The position numbers and the translations under genes were made by a program. The notes below the pieces were generated by a model. That model ran no database searches, was not told the origin of the DNA, and worked only from the letters and a program-made list of their open reading frames with translations. 64,000 bases of DNA from the NCBI RefSeq assembly GCF_009937975.1, contig NZ_AP018441.1, positions 3,596,001-3,660,000 on the forward strand, read 5' to 3'. Below are positions 37,324 through 46,621 of this stretch, piece after piece; positions within the stretch are counted from its first letter, which is position 1; every line of letters starts with the position of its first letter. This DNA comes from Undibacterium sp. YM2. Lineage in GTDB: Bacteria > Pseudomonadota > Gammaproteobacteria > Burkholderiales > Burkholderiaceae_D.

Positions 37324-37351
37324 TTAAAATATGACAATCATCATATTTTAA
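37324..37351. promoter_or_regulatory. 28-bp inverted repeat ahead of the SDR gene (TetR operator candidate)
   Basis: Perfect 11-bp arms (TTAAAATATGA and TCATATTTTAA) flank a 6-nt centre, 60 nt upstream of the SDR start. It contains the 14-bp motif shared with the two TetR gene starts. Size and symmetry fit a TetR dimer-pair site. Confidence 0.6.
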
Positions 37352-37383
37352 CAAAACAAAAACCCCGTAGATATCCACGGAAA

Positions 37384-37980
37384 TCAATTTCCAGAGGGAA
37401 TGAGTTTTTCCCGCGCAGCCGCAAGAAAACTTTCAGACAACCTGGGGTCATCAACAGCCCGCGCCATCAGCATGGTGCCAACCATGGTGGCCACCATCAT
37501 CAGCGCCTTCTCGTGCGCACCTGGCTGTCCCCAGTCTGGCAACTGGCGTGCAACAACGTCTATCATTTCCTTGATGCGACGGGTAGCCGCACGCCGCACC
37601 TCCGGTGCCTGCCTGGGCATCTCAGAACCCAGAGCACTCACAGGGCAACCGGTTTCTATGCTATCAAAGTGCTCTTTCGACAAATAAGCCTGCACCAGTG
37701 CCTGCAATGCCTGCTCAGGCGGCACGGCAGCAGCAATCTGGGCAGAAACTGCCACCGCTTCCGCTCCTGCCCTGTCAGCGGCCTCTGCCAGCAATGCTTC
37801 GCGTGAGGCAAAGTGACTATAAAAACCGCCGTGCGTCAAACCGGCTTCCTTCATGAGGTCAGCGACACCAGTACCATCATAACCGCTGCGCCGTATTGCA
37901 CGCGCAGCAACTTCAACGATGCGATCGTGCGTGATTTCTTTGCGACTCGCGCCTTTTAGTTTGGATGAATTATTTCCCAT
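37384..37980 (-). CDS. TetR/AcrR-family regulator
   Basis: A 198-aa TetR-type repressor. HTH: GYDGTGVADLMKEAGLTHGGFYSHF. Start 37980 (MGNNSSKLKG) is chosen; ATG at 37989 and 37992 are also in frame (MMTIMGN). It is upstream of SDR and MDR oxidoreductase genes on the same strand, the expected targets. The HTH resembles that of the TetR protein at 29597-30172, pointing to related operators. Confidence 0.92.
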   Translation of the reverse strand: MGNNSSKLKGASRKEITHDRIVEVAARAIRRSGYDGTGVADLMKEAGLTHGGFYSHFASREALLAEAADRAGAEAVAVSAQIAAAVPPEQALQALVQAYLSKEHFDSIETGCPVSALGSEMPRQAPEVRRAATRRIKEMIDVVARQLPDWGQPGAHEKALMMVATMVGTMLMARAVDDPRLSESFLAAAREKLIPSGN

Positions 37981-38155
37981 GATGGTCATCATATACCATT
38001 TTGAAACAACATGCTGAACTGCCCTCAAAAAGGCATGAGCATCAACTCGCAGAAGGTGGATAGCCTGCGCAACTTGCCTAGTGAAGAGCAGCCTCAAGCA
38101 ATCAGATTGACAAGACCAGATGCATCACGCGTAAAGAATTACTTATCAATGACAT

Positions 38156-38190
38156 ACAAAAAAAGAGCTCCAGCTTTCGCTGGAACCCTC
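38156..38190 (-). terminator. Terminator of the lipase-ompW operon
   Basis: On the minus strand CCAGC-GAAA-GCTGG forms a short stem followed by a long T run, about 35 nt after the ompW stop. Confidence 0.75.
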
Positions 38191-38224
38191 TGTCAAACCA
38201 AGCAGATTAAGTGATCAGTCCTGA

Positions 38225-38899
38225 TCAGAAACTGTAACCCAGAGCCACGCAATAGACGACAGGACGGAAGTCGATCGTCGTTTTACGTTCGATACTGCCT
38301 GTTGTTGCTGTCATGTCAGATTTGACTTTAGCAGCAGCGATAGTGGCTGTGACAGACCAGCGTTCATCGTATTGATATTTGACACCTACCTGACCAGCCA
38401 GGCCTATGGAATCCTTCAATTCAATTTTGGTTGGCCCACCGGTAGCAATATTGCCTACAGCAGTTGATTTCGCATCAAAGAACTGGGTGTAGTTCAAACC
38501 CAGGCCTACAAAAGGACGGAAAGTATTCGTCGGCGCGCCAAAATTGTAGTTGAGGAAGAAAGTAGGTGCGCGTTGCTTGACCTTGGAAATAACACCATAA
38601 GGCGCCAAAGTACCGCGACCAGTTACTTCATGCTCCGGTGGAATACCCGCGACAAAATCGAAATCGAGATGATCATTGATACGGCGGGAATAACCCAATG
38701 CCAGCGTAGTAGCATTCTGGACGACCAGGCCAGCTGGCTGTGGCGTCAGGAATGCCGGGCCGTTGCTGGTGAAATCCGGGGATTCAGAATGCACCTGTAC
38801 ATTGATGATACCTGCACGTACCGTATTTTCAAAAGCATGAGCAGAGGAAGCGCAGGCCAGACCAAACAGGGCACTAACGGCGAAATGAATTTTTTTCAT
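38225..38899 (-). CDS. OmpW family outer-membrane protein
   Basis: A 224-aa eight-stranded barrel with a signal peptide (to SAHAF) and a C-terminal phenylalanine (ALGYSF) as needed for Bam-dependent insertion. OmpW-type motifs are RAGIINVQVHSESPDF and FRPFVGLGLNYTQFF. OmpW-type channels let small hydrophobic molecules cross the outer membrane. It lies 14 nt after the lipase gene on the same strand and shares its terminator, which suggests a joint role in taking up lipid or polyester breakdown products. Confidence 0.93.
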   Translation of the reverse strand: MKKIHFAVSALFGLACASSAHAFENTVRAGIINVQVHSESPDFTSNGPAFLTPQPAGLVVQNATTLALGYSRRINDHLDFDFVAGIPPEHEVTGRGTLAPYGVISKVKQRAPTFFLNYNFGAPTNTFRPFVGLGLNYTQFFDAKSTAVGNIATGGPTKIELKDSIGLAGQVGVKYQYDERWSVTATIAAAKVKSDMTATTGSIERKTTIDFRPVVYCVALGYSF

Positions 38900-38913
38900 G
38901 ATGGCGTCCTCTC

Positions 38914-40440
38914 TTATTTAGCCAAAACTTGCTGGAAGAAGGCGCGGGATGCAGCGTTACAGAACGGTGGTACCAGAGTACCGTGGTACTGGCTGGCAAC
39001 CGCTGTCGTCGGATCTACCTTGGCAGCAATCGCAGCATTGATTGCTGCCTGCTTGCTTTGGGCAAAACCAACTTTAGCTGCAGCAAATGGATCGGCTGCG
39101 CTGGTTGGGGAAGAATCAACGTCCAATACTGTCAGCGCTGCTGCCGGCAAGCCTTTAGCCTGGAAGAAGCCTGCTGTTGCCTGTGTACTTGCGAAGAACA
39201 CGGTAGGATCACCATTACCACCGCACAGCATGACTGGTACATTAGGTACATAGTTACGCAAGTCGTTTTTCACGCCAGCCTTACGGAAAGGATTGGCAGG
39301 AGTACAGTTCAAAGGATCGGCAGGATTAACGTTGCAAGGATTTTTCTGTGCATCAGCCAGATAGGTATTGCGATAACTGGTTTTCACCAGGTTACCGTCA
39401 CCAAAGAAGGCAGCAAATGCAGGAGACGATGGGCCTGGCAGAGAATCTTTGGCAAACATTGCATACGCTGGCAATTTACCAGTCGTGAACAGGTCATTGA
39501 AAGTCAACGCGCCTGGCAGCAGGGTTTCTATGCCGGTAGCGTATTTGTCTTCATAGACTTCGTTCGGGCTGGAATACAAACCACCGTAGGATTTTTGCCA
39601 GCTGGTTGTGATCAGCGGGATGAATACCGTGCCACCTGCATTCGGGCTGCCAGCAAAAGTGGCATCACCCAGCAAGGACATCGCATAAGGACCGGACATA
39701 CCAGCCAATGCGCTTACCTTGAATTCGGAAGCATAGGTTGTCTGCATCGCACGTTGCGTTGCCATGGCAACGTGACCGCCTTGAGAATAACCGCTGATGA
39801 CCAGCTTGCCAGAATCCTGCGCACCGATAGTCGCGAAAGCCTTGCGCGCAGCACGCAGGGAATCGACCATGTCATTGGCTTGCTGTTCAGCGTTCAGGTA
39901 AGGATGATAAGTCAGTGCAGAAGTATCGTAGCCCGCATAGTTAGGCGCAACTACGATGAAGCCTTGCGCTGCATACATGGCTGCCATCAGGATGGCTTCC
40001 GAGTTGTCACGCAGGTTGGCCATGTTGAAGGATTTTTCTACCGTCGTGCCATGTGCATACAGAATGACTGGACGTGGGCCGGTACATGCTGGATCGCTGC
40101 CAGATGGAACCATGATGGCACCAGTTGCGTCAGTCGCTTCATTGGCGCCGCCGACTGTGGTGTATTTCATGTAGTAAGTGCTGATTTCGCACTTGGGAGC
40201 GCCGGTGATTTGTGTCAAACCTGGCTTGGCAGCATCCAGAGAAGCTTTGAAAACGACCGGATCAAGCTTGGTCAATGCCGGGCCACTTGCCTGGGGAATA
40301 GGCACCAGTACAGGTGGATTGGCGACCAGAGTGCCGCGGGCAGGTGTGTTATCGATGACTGGACCAGCACTACCGCCGCCACCGCAAGCCGTTAAAACGG
40401 CAGCAGAAAGCAGACCCAGTGCTATGTGAGTTTGACGCAT
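38914..40440 (-). CDS. Alpha/beta-hydrolase lipoprotein (secretory lipase-like)
   Basis: A 508-aa protein with a lipoprotein signal (lipobox LTAC, Cys at 19, followed by GGGG). The alpha/beta-hydrolase core carries HG in ILYAHGTTVE (oxyanion region), the nucleophile S219 in ISGYSQGGHVAM, and a late histidine region. It looks like the secretory lipase (LIP) group that hydrolyses triglycerides or polyesters. Operon with ompW downstream. Upstream, the 40441-40753 region holds its promoter. Confidence 0.88.
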   Translation of the reverse strand: MRQTHIALGLLSAAVLTACGGGGSAGPVIDNTPARGTLVANPPVLVPIPQASGPALTKLDPVVFKASLDAAKPGLTQITGAPKCEISTYYMKYTTVGGANEATDATGAIMVPSGSDPACTGPRPVILYAHGTTVEKSFNMANLRDNSEAILMAAMYAAQGFIVVAPNYAGYDTSALTYHPYLNAEQQANDMVDSLRAARKAFATIGAQDSGKLVISGYSQGGHVAMATQRAMQTTYASEFKVSALAGMSGPYAMSLLGDATFAGSPNAGGTVFIPLITTSWQKSYGGLYSSPNEVYEDKYATGIETLLPGALTFNDLFTTGKLPAYAMFAKDSLPGPSSPAFAAFFGDGNLVKTSYRNTYLADAQKNPCNVNPADPLNCTPANPFRKAGVKNDLRNYVPNVPVMLCGGNGDPTVFFASTQATAGFFQAKGLPAAALTVLDVDSSPTSAADPFAAAKVGFAQSKQAAINAAIAAKVDPTTAVASQYHGTLVPPFCNAASRAFFQQVLAK

Positions 40441-40753
40441 TGTTGTCTCCTGTTAAGTATTTTTTTGCAAGTCCGTAGATTTAACCAGTGCCACATAAAA
40501 TGGAACGAGCGTTCTAAAACTTAGCAAACAGTATGTCATTTACGCAATTTGATGAATAGCGAAAATTTCACATCTAGAGTAAACACTCTTAAAAATTTAG
40601 TCTGAACTTGCCCCAAAGATTTTCCATGCGGGGCAAATACAACACTCTTAAAAAATCAGTGAAAAAGAGAGCTCACGGGCTTCTCTTTTTCCGGGCGGCA
40701 AGTATACCTTTTCCGATACGCAAATAGCTGCCTCAAGATAGAATTTTTTCGTT
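40441..40753. other. Intergenic region between lipase and RND operons
   Basis: The region carries the lipase promoter and, at its far end, the RND operon terminator. It holds a 14-bp direct repeat AACACTCTTAAAAA (40582-40595 and 40642-40655 approximately) and an inverted repeat TTGCCCC / GGGGCAA (40608-40614 and 40630-40636). No gene is supported. Confidence 0.5.
40662..40690 (-). terminator. Terminator of the RND efflux operon
   Basis: AAAAAGAGA / TCTCTTTTT form a 9-bp stem with T-rich flank, about 65 nt beyond the RND pump stop. Confidence 0.75.
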
Positions 40754-43700
40754 TTAATCCTGCACCACGTGCACAGCTGCAGTCACTGGTGCTGGTTCAT
40801 GCGCTGGTTCACGATGAGCAAAATAAGCTTTCGCCTTTTTGCCCAGATTATCCAGGTAAGTATAGGCGATAGGCACTACCAGCAAAGTCAGCAGTGTCGA
40901 TGTAATGATGCCGCCTATCACTGCCCGGCCCATTGGCGCCTGGGTTTCTGCCCCATCGCTAATCCCCATGGCCATGGGCAGCATACCAAATATCATCGCC
41001 AGCGTTGTCATCATGATGGGGCGCAAGCGCACCTGTCCGGCAGCCAGCACGGCATCAAACTGGTTCATGCCCTGCTTTTGCGCCTGGTTGATAAAATCAA
41101 CCAGCAAGATCGCATTCTTGGTCACCAGACCCATGAGCATGATGAAGCCGATGATGGAGAAAATATTCAGGGTGCTGCCAGTAATCAGCAAAGCCAGCAA
41201 TACACCGATCAGCGAAAACGGCAAGGCCGTCATGATCGCCAGTGGTTGCAGGAAACTGCCGAATTGCGAAGCCAGAATCAGGTAAATAAAGATCACTGCT
41301 ATACCCAGTGCTGCCACGGCAGCCTGGAAGGACTCTTGCATTTCCCTGGTCTGACCACCGATATCAAAGCGGTAGCCTGGCGGCAATTCTATGGTCTTCA
41401 CCAGTTTTTGTACTTCAGCACCTACGTCACCGGCTGGACGGCCTTCGACGTTGGCATAGATGGCTGCCCGGCGTTGCAAGTCCTGACGCTTGATGACGCG
41501 CGGGCTGGTGCTGGGAACAAATTGCACGACCAGGCGCAAAGGCACCATCATGGGTTTGCCGTTTGCATCGATCTTGCTACTCGCAAGTGACAGGTCACCC
41601 AGGTCAGAAATTTTTTGCCTGCCTGATTTGGGCAATTGCACATTGATTTCATAATTCTGACCATCCGGTGCCAGCCATTGGCCCAGCGTGTCGCCCGCAA
41701 CAAAGGGGCGTAGTGCGGCACCTATCTGCTGCACTGACAAGCCCAGGTCATTCGCCAGCTCATTATTGACCTTGACCAGGACAGTAGGGTTAGCACCTGT
41801 CAGGCTGCTCTCCAGATCAGCGATACCTTTGATACCCGCCATTTTTTTCATGACACTATCGATAACGTCCTGCAACTTGTCCGCATCGGGGCCGAGTATC
41901 GCTACATAGATAGGCTTGTCGAAACCAACTGCCATTTCTATGCCGGGTATGCTTTTCAGACGCTCACGTATTTGCATCTCCATCTGCTTTTGTGATTTGC
42001 GATGGCTGATGCGCTTTTCACTGAGCTTCATATTGATTTGTGCAGTATTTCTTTCATTCTCAATGCCGACCGAGGTGTTGATGGTCTGGATGTCTTTCAT
42101 CTCCTTCAGAACAGCCTCAACCTGGTGAGTTTTATCGTCGGTATATTGCAGGCTGGAACCTACAGGAGTTTTCAGGTTGATGGTGATCTGACCTTCATCT
42201 GCCTCAGGTACAAATTCTGTACCTATCATGGGCACCAGGAAAAAACTGCCGGCAAATAAAGATGTCGCCAGCAGCAAGGTGGTTTTACGTTTGCGCAAAA
42301 CCAGTTGCAGCAACTTGCCATAAATGACGTGCAGTTTTTCTATGCCATGTTCTATGGCATTCATGAATTTGGCCAGCCATGGCAGGCGTTTGAAGCGGTC
42401 TTGCTCAGGATCGCGCCATACCGATGACAACATGGGGTCCAGCGTAAAACTGACAAACAGCGATACCAGCACGGCCACGGTCACTGTAATGCCGAACTGG
42501 AAAAAGAACTTGCCTATCATGCCCTGCATGAAAGCCACGGGCACGAACACGGCGACGATGGCAAAGGTAGTCGCCATGACCGCCAGGCCAATTTCATTGG
42601 TGCCATCTTCTGCTGCCTGCTTGTGCCCCTTGCCCATGCCCAGGTGCCGGACGATATTTTCCCGCACAACAATGGCATCATCAATCAGTAAACCTATGCA
42701 GAGTGACAGCGCCATCATGGTCAAAAAATTCAGGGTAAAGCCAAAAGCCTTGAGTGCAATGAAAGTCGCAATCACCGAAATAGGCAGAGTCAGGCCAGTG
42801 ATGATGGTACTGCGCCAGGAATGTAGGAACAGGAAAACGATCAACACCGTCAGACCTGCACCTTCGAGTATGGTTTCTTTGACGCCGTCAAGGGAGTGCC
42901 TGACAAAATCAGCATTGTTTTCGCTGATGGTCATTTGCACGTCTTTGGGCAGACGCGTTTTAAGATCGGCAATAGCTTCCATGATGCCATCGCCTACCTC
43001 AACGATATTGGCATCCTGTATGCGGCTGATAGCAACAGCAACTGATCTTTGTCCATTCACGCGTGAGATGGAATATTCTTCCTTCTCACCATCCTGCACT
43101 TCTGCAATCTGTTCCAGATAGACAGGTGAGCCGGCACGGCGGGCGACGATGACTTTATTAAAACCACGGGTGTCCGCTATCTTGGCTTCCAGCCTGACCA
43201 GTTGATCTTGCGAACCACGGGTGATCAAACCTGCCGGCATGTTTTGATTGGTGCTCTGTATCGCAGCCAATACTTCATTGACGCCAATATGGTTAGCTGC
43301 CATACGGTCAGGCAAAAGCTTGACCTGCACCTGGCGCACTACAGCACCACGCACATCAACCCTGCCCACACCTGGCACGCTTTGCAATTTCTTGACGATG
43401 ATCTGGTCTGTCATGTTCGACAGATCACGCAAGCTGCGTTCACCAGAACTGATCGCCATTTGCACGACCGGGCGGCCATTACCATCACCGCCCTTGACGA
43501 TGAAAGGGTCTTTCACATCACGCGGGAAGCCAGGGCGTATCTGCGCCACTTTGTCGCGCACTTCCTGCAAGACCTTGTCGCCATTGACGTGCAGTTGGAA
43601 TTCTATCCAGATGCCAGCCCTGCCCTCATACGAACTGGCCATGATGCGCTTGACGCCACTGATGGTATTGACGACATTTTCTACCGGCTTGGTGATGTCA

Positions 43701-43882
43701 TTCTCAACAATCTCTGGTGAAGCGCCCGGGTAAAGCACTTCCATCCAGACACCGGGCGACTCGACATTGGGCATGTTTTCCAGGCCCAGACCTCTATATG
43801 AAAAAATACCAAGCACCATCAGGCCTATCATGACCATGGTGGCAAACACCGGGTTTTGTATACTGACTTTGGTCATCCACAT
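40754..43882 (-). CDS. RND efflux transporter permease (HAE1 family)
   Basis: A 1042-aa inner-membrane pump with 12 helices and two large periplasmic loops. The proton-relay aspartates are in GLLIDDAIVVRENI. The N-terminus (VSIQNPVFATMVMIGLMVLG) and the IRPGFPRDVKDP-type stretch are typical of the multidrug HAE1 class. It is coupled to the adaptor gene 3 nt upstream. No outer-membrane TolC-type factor follows, so a separate one is used. ATG at 43876 is an alternative start. No regulator is adjacent. Confidence 0.95.
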   Translation of the reverse strand: MWMTKVSIQNPVFATMVMIGLMVLGIFSYRGLGLENMPNVESPGVWMEVLYPGASPEIVENDITKPVENVVNTISGVKRIMASSYEGRAGIWIEFQLHVNGDKVLQEVRDKVAQIRPGFPRDVKDPFIVKGGDGNGRPVVQMAISSGERSLRDLSNMTDQIIVKKLQSVPGVGRVDVRGAVVRQVQVKLLPDRMAANHIGVNEVLAAIQSTNQNMPAGLITRGSQDQLVRLEAKIADTRGFNKVIVARRAGSPVYLEQIAEVQDGEKEEYSISRVNGQRSVAVAISRIQDANIVEVGDGIMEAIADLKTRLPKDVQMTISENNADFVRHSLDGVKETILEGAGLTVLIVFLFLHSWRSTIITGLTLPISVIATFIALKAFGFTLNFLTMMALSLCIGLLIDDAIVVRENIVRHLGMGKGHKQAAEDGTNEIGLAVMATTFAIVAVFVPVAFMQGMIGKFFFQFGITVTVAVLVSLFVSFTLDPMLSSVWRDPEQDRFKRLPWLAKFMNAIEHGIEKLHVIYGKLLQLVLRKRKTTLLLATSLFAGSFFLVPMIGTEFVPEADEGQITINLKTPVGSSLQYTDDKTHQVEAVLKEMKDIQTINTSVGIENERNTAQINMKLSEKRISHRKSQKQMEMQIRERLKSIPGIEMAVGFDKPIYVAILGPDADKLQDVIDSVMKKMAGIKGIADLESSLTGANPTVLVKVNNELANDLGLSVQQIGAALRPFVAGDTLGQWLAPDGQNYEINVQLPKSGRQKISDLGDLSLASSKIDANGKPMMVPLRLVVQFVPSTSPRVIKRQDLQRRAAIYANVEGRPAGDVGAEVQKLVKTIELPPGYRFDIGGQTREMQESFQAAVAALGIAVIFIYLILASQFGSFLQPLAIMTALPFSLIGVLLALLITGSTLNIFSIIGFIMLMGLVTKNAILLVDFINQAQKQGMNQFDAVLAAGQVRLRPIMMTTLAMIFGMLPMAMGISDGAETQAPMGRAVIGGIITSTLLTLLVVPIAYTYLDNLGKKAKAYFAHREPAHEPAPVTAAVHVVQD

Positions 43883-43885
43883 GGC

Positions 43886-45067
43886 TCAGACCTTCGATGC
43901 AGGAGTGGGCTTGGGCATCTTCACTTTGCTACCAGACTTGACGCCATCGAGGCGGGAAGAAATCAGCACTGCACCGGCATCCAGGCCCTGCACGATTTGT
44001 ACCTTGCCTTCGTCTTCACTACGCAAACCCAGTTTGACGGTTTGCATTTTCACCTGATCATTAATGATTTGGTAGACCACATCAGCGCCATTCACCTGGC
44101 GCACGGCTGTCAGCGGCACGGTCGTGGCTGGTGCTGATTTTTCCAGCACCAGGCTACCCTTGGCGAACATGCCGCCCCGCAATGCTGCGTCTGCATTATC
44201 GACAGCGATGTATACCATCATGGAACGTGAGCCTGTTTCTGTCGCCGGGTTGATGCGCGCTACCTTGCCAACGAATTCGCGCTTGCCAAAACCATCGACC
44301 TGGAACGCGACTTTTTGCCCTGTCCTGACGCGGGGGATTTCACTTGCGGGCACTTGTGCTTCCAGCGTCATGTGGCTGAGATTGACGATGCTGTACAGGG
44401 CAGTATCTGGCGATACTTTTTCACCTGCCTGCACATGTCGCTTGCTGATGTAACCATCCAGCGGCGAACGCACTTGCGTGTCTGCCAGCGCCAGTTGTGC
44501 CACCTGCTTTTGCGACAATGCCGACTTCAGGCTGGCCTGTGCCAGCTCCAGCCCATTGTGGGTAGTGTCGTAGGCATTTTGTGAAATATAGTTTTGTTTC
44601 AACAAGGTTTCGTTAGACAGGCGGTTCTTTTGCGCCAGCGCCAGCCTGGCCTGGGCCTCATCAACTGCAGCTTCTTGCGTAGTCAGGCGTGCATGCAAGT
44701 CGGCAGCGGTAAAGCGGGCAATGATCTGGCCTTTTTGTACTGCCATGCCCTCTTGCAAGGAAGCATCGGCAACTTCAGCAATCACCTTGGCACGCACGGT
44801 GACCTGGCTATCAGGCACCAGCGAACCCGAGATGGGCAGTTGTGCTGACAATTCCTTGAGTTCTGCACTGGCGATATCTGCAGCAGCCAGTTCATAGACT
44901 ACTTCCTTGTCGGCCTGTTTTTTTTCATTGGTACTGGCTTGCGCAGTCATTTTGCTGGAATAAAACATCCAGAGACCACTGCAAATTGCCAGTGCTGCAA
45001 CAGTCACGACAGGCGTACGCCATTGAATCTGCCCCTGGGAATTACGTAAGCGAAATTTGTTTTGCAT
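43886..45067 (-). CDS. RND efflux periplasmic adaptor (membrane fusion protein)
   Basis: A 393-aa adaptor. It has an N-terminal membrane anchor (about 20-38), lipoyl half-domains (TVRAKVIAEVADASLQEGMAVQKGQ; VRSPLDGYISKRHVQAGEKV), an alpha-helical hairpin (about 115-180) and a beta-barrel. It joins the RND pump to an outer-membrane channel. First gene of the two-gene operon. Confidence 0.95.
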   Translation of the reverse strand: MQNKFRLRNSQGQIQWRTPVVTVAALAICSGLWMFYSSKMTAQASTNEKKQADKEVVYELAAADIASAELKELSAQLPISGSLVPDSQVTVRAKVIAEVADASLQEGMAVQKGQIIARFTAADLHARLTTQEAAVDEAQARLALAQKNRLSNETLLKQNYISQNAYDTTHNGLELAQASLKSALSQKQVAQLALADTQVRSPLDGYISKRHVQAGEKVSPDTALYSIVNLSHMTLEAQVPASEIPRVRTGQKVAFQVDGFGKREFVGKVARINPATETGSRSMMVYIAVDNADAALRGGMFAKGSLVLEKSAPATTVPLTAVRQVNGADVVYQIINDQVKMQTVKLGLRSEDEGKVQIVQGLDAGAVLISSRLDGVKSGSKVKMPKPTPASKV

Positions 45068-45201
45068 GATGAAGATATTCCAGTGTGTGTGCGCTATATC
45101 CGCTCTGCCGCCAGGCAGGCCAGACTTTGTTTAGCGGTTTGACTAATCGGCACAGGATAAGTTCATCCAATAATAGTACAAAAAATAATGCAAAATTGAC
45201 C

Positions 45202-45230
45202 AAAAAAAAGAGCCCGGCTTAGCGGGCTCT
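45202..45230 (-). terminator. Terminator of the bufferin-type operon
   Basis: On the minus strand an 8-bp stem (AGAGCCCG / CGGGCTCT) is followed by a T8 run, 36 nt after the doxX stop. Confidence 0.9.
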
Positions 45231-45265
45231 GATTTGGCACTGATTTCGTGGGATGATTTGCAAGC

Positions 45266-45744
45266 TTAACTTGCCGTATTCGCAGACTTGCCTTTATCCA
45301 GCCAGGCATCCAAAGACAACTTACCAGGGCCAAAACTGACCAACACCAGCAACAGGATTCCCCAGTAAAAATGAGAATTGACGGCTGCCGGACACTCCAG
45401 CTCAAACAACTGCGGATAAGAAATTACGGCCATGACATTCACTGCAAACAAGGCCAGTGCTGCCGGGCGGGAAAAAAAACCGAGTACAAGAAAAACCGGC
45501 ACGATCAATTCCCCCCCGCCCCCATCCAGGCTGCCAGCTCTGGCGGTATGACAGGTACCATATATTCTTCGCGGAACAAGGACAGGGTAGATTGCCAGTC
45601 AGCGATTTTTACCAGACCAGCTTTAAAAAACTGCCAGCTTACATATAGCCTGAGTGCCAGGCAAAGGGCTGAACCACCCCAGACATTAAGTTTGTCATCA
45701 AAACGTGTGCTCAGGCGATGAAAGTATTGCAGGGTGTTATACAT
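45266..45744 (-). pseudogene. DoxX family membrane protein, frameshifted at a G7 tract
   Basis: A DoxX-type protein with four membrane helices, the last gene of the bufferin-type operon. The frame starting at 45744 (MYNTLQYFHRLSTRF) ends at 45505 after AAWMGAGGN. Adding one G to the seven-G run (C7 on the plus strand, 45511-45517) joins it to LIVPVFLVLGFFSRPAALALF and yields an uninterrupted 159-aa protein. DoxX proteins are regular partners in these operons, probably in membrane redox handling of the peptide or copper. The G7 run could be a sequencing error or a true slippage (phase-variable) tract. Confidence 0.85.
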
Positions 45745-45796
45745 AGAAATTCTCCAATTAGTCTCCTGCAACTTAGTCTGTCTGCTGGTGGAATCC

Positions 45797-46621
45797 TTAC
45801 AGCTGTTTTTCAGGGAATTTGAATTTGATGAATAAGCCGCTGGCAAACCAGGATTGCACATTGGCATTAATATCAAAGCCATCATTCTCATCGAGCGCGG
45901 CTTCCAGTGCGGCACCCAGACTGCCACCCTTTTGCAAGACGGTCAAAGCCAGCCAGGCTGCTTTACCGAGTGGCTGCAAGCGAACCGACCAATTACTTCT
46001 ATGGATAAGCCCATAGCAAGTCTGCCTGATATTCTCAGGTGATTTTTCCTCGGTATTTGCCTGGTGCGCCAGCCAGATGGCGACACTATCCCATTCTGCA
46101 GTGTAAAGCCTGCTGGCTGGATGCAGTTCCAGTTGCACAGCCTGCACATCCTGCTCTGCCGCAGCCACGGCCTGTAACAGGTCTGCCAGGCTGGCAGCAT
46201 CGGCGTCAGCAGCATAATAGGCGCGGTGTATCTGCCATTCCAGCGCAGCTACCTCAGAAAAATAAGGGTAATCTGCTGCATCAGGTATGGTTTGCAGGAA
46301 TTCTGTCAGCCTGACGCCAAACTGATTCAAGTCACCCGATTCTGAAGGACAGGCACGGCCAAAGGCGCGCGCTACTTGTTCGAAATATTCATCGCCCACT
46401 AATTGATGCAATACCGGATAGGCATTTTTCAATGCTGACGTCCAGATCGCCGTCAGATTGCCGCGATACAAGGCGAGCCTGTCATCCTGATACGGATGCA
46501 CCTTAAATAAAACGGATGTCTGTGCAGCAGCAGAAGGCTGCAGCAATGCCTGGGCAAATTGCGCCTGGATTTCAGCCAGCACATTTTCAGCCGGAACAGG
46601 AAGAGGCTTCATCACATCCAT
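45797..46621 (-). CDS. bufC: BufC/HvfC-type partner protein (DUF2063 N-terminal domain)
   Basis: A 274-aa protein with the DUF2063 (HvfC/BufC N-terminal) fold: QAQFAQALLQPSA, DDRLALYRGNLTAIWTSALKNAYPVLHQLVG, FARAFGRACPSESGDLNQFG-like. These proteins bind the precursor peptide and work with the MNIO enzyme. Its ATG overlaps the stop of the upstream enzyme gene (TAATG). Part of bufA-bufB-bufC-doxX. Confidence 0.92.
   Translation of the reverse strand: MDVMKPLPVPAENVLAEIQAQFAQALLQPSAAAQTSVLFKVHPYQDDRLALYRGNLTAIWTSALKNAYPVLHQLVGDEYFEQVARAFGRACPSESGDLNQFGVRLTEFLQTIPDAADYPYFSEVAALEWQIHRAYYAADADAASLADLLQAVAAAEQDVQAVQLELHPASRLYTAEWDSVAIWLAHQANTEEKSPENIRQTCYGLIHRSNWSVRLQPLGKAAWLALTVLQKGGSLGAALEAALDENDGFDINANVQSWFASGLFIKFKFPEKQL

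Noticed and set aside
38929..40395. A 488-codon open frame on the plus strand
   Set aside because: Antisense to the lipase gene; no family resemblance and shadow-like composition.
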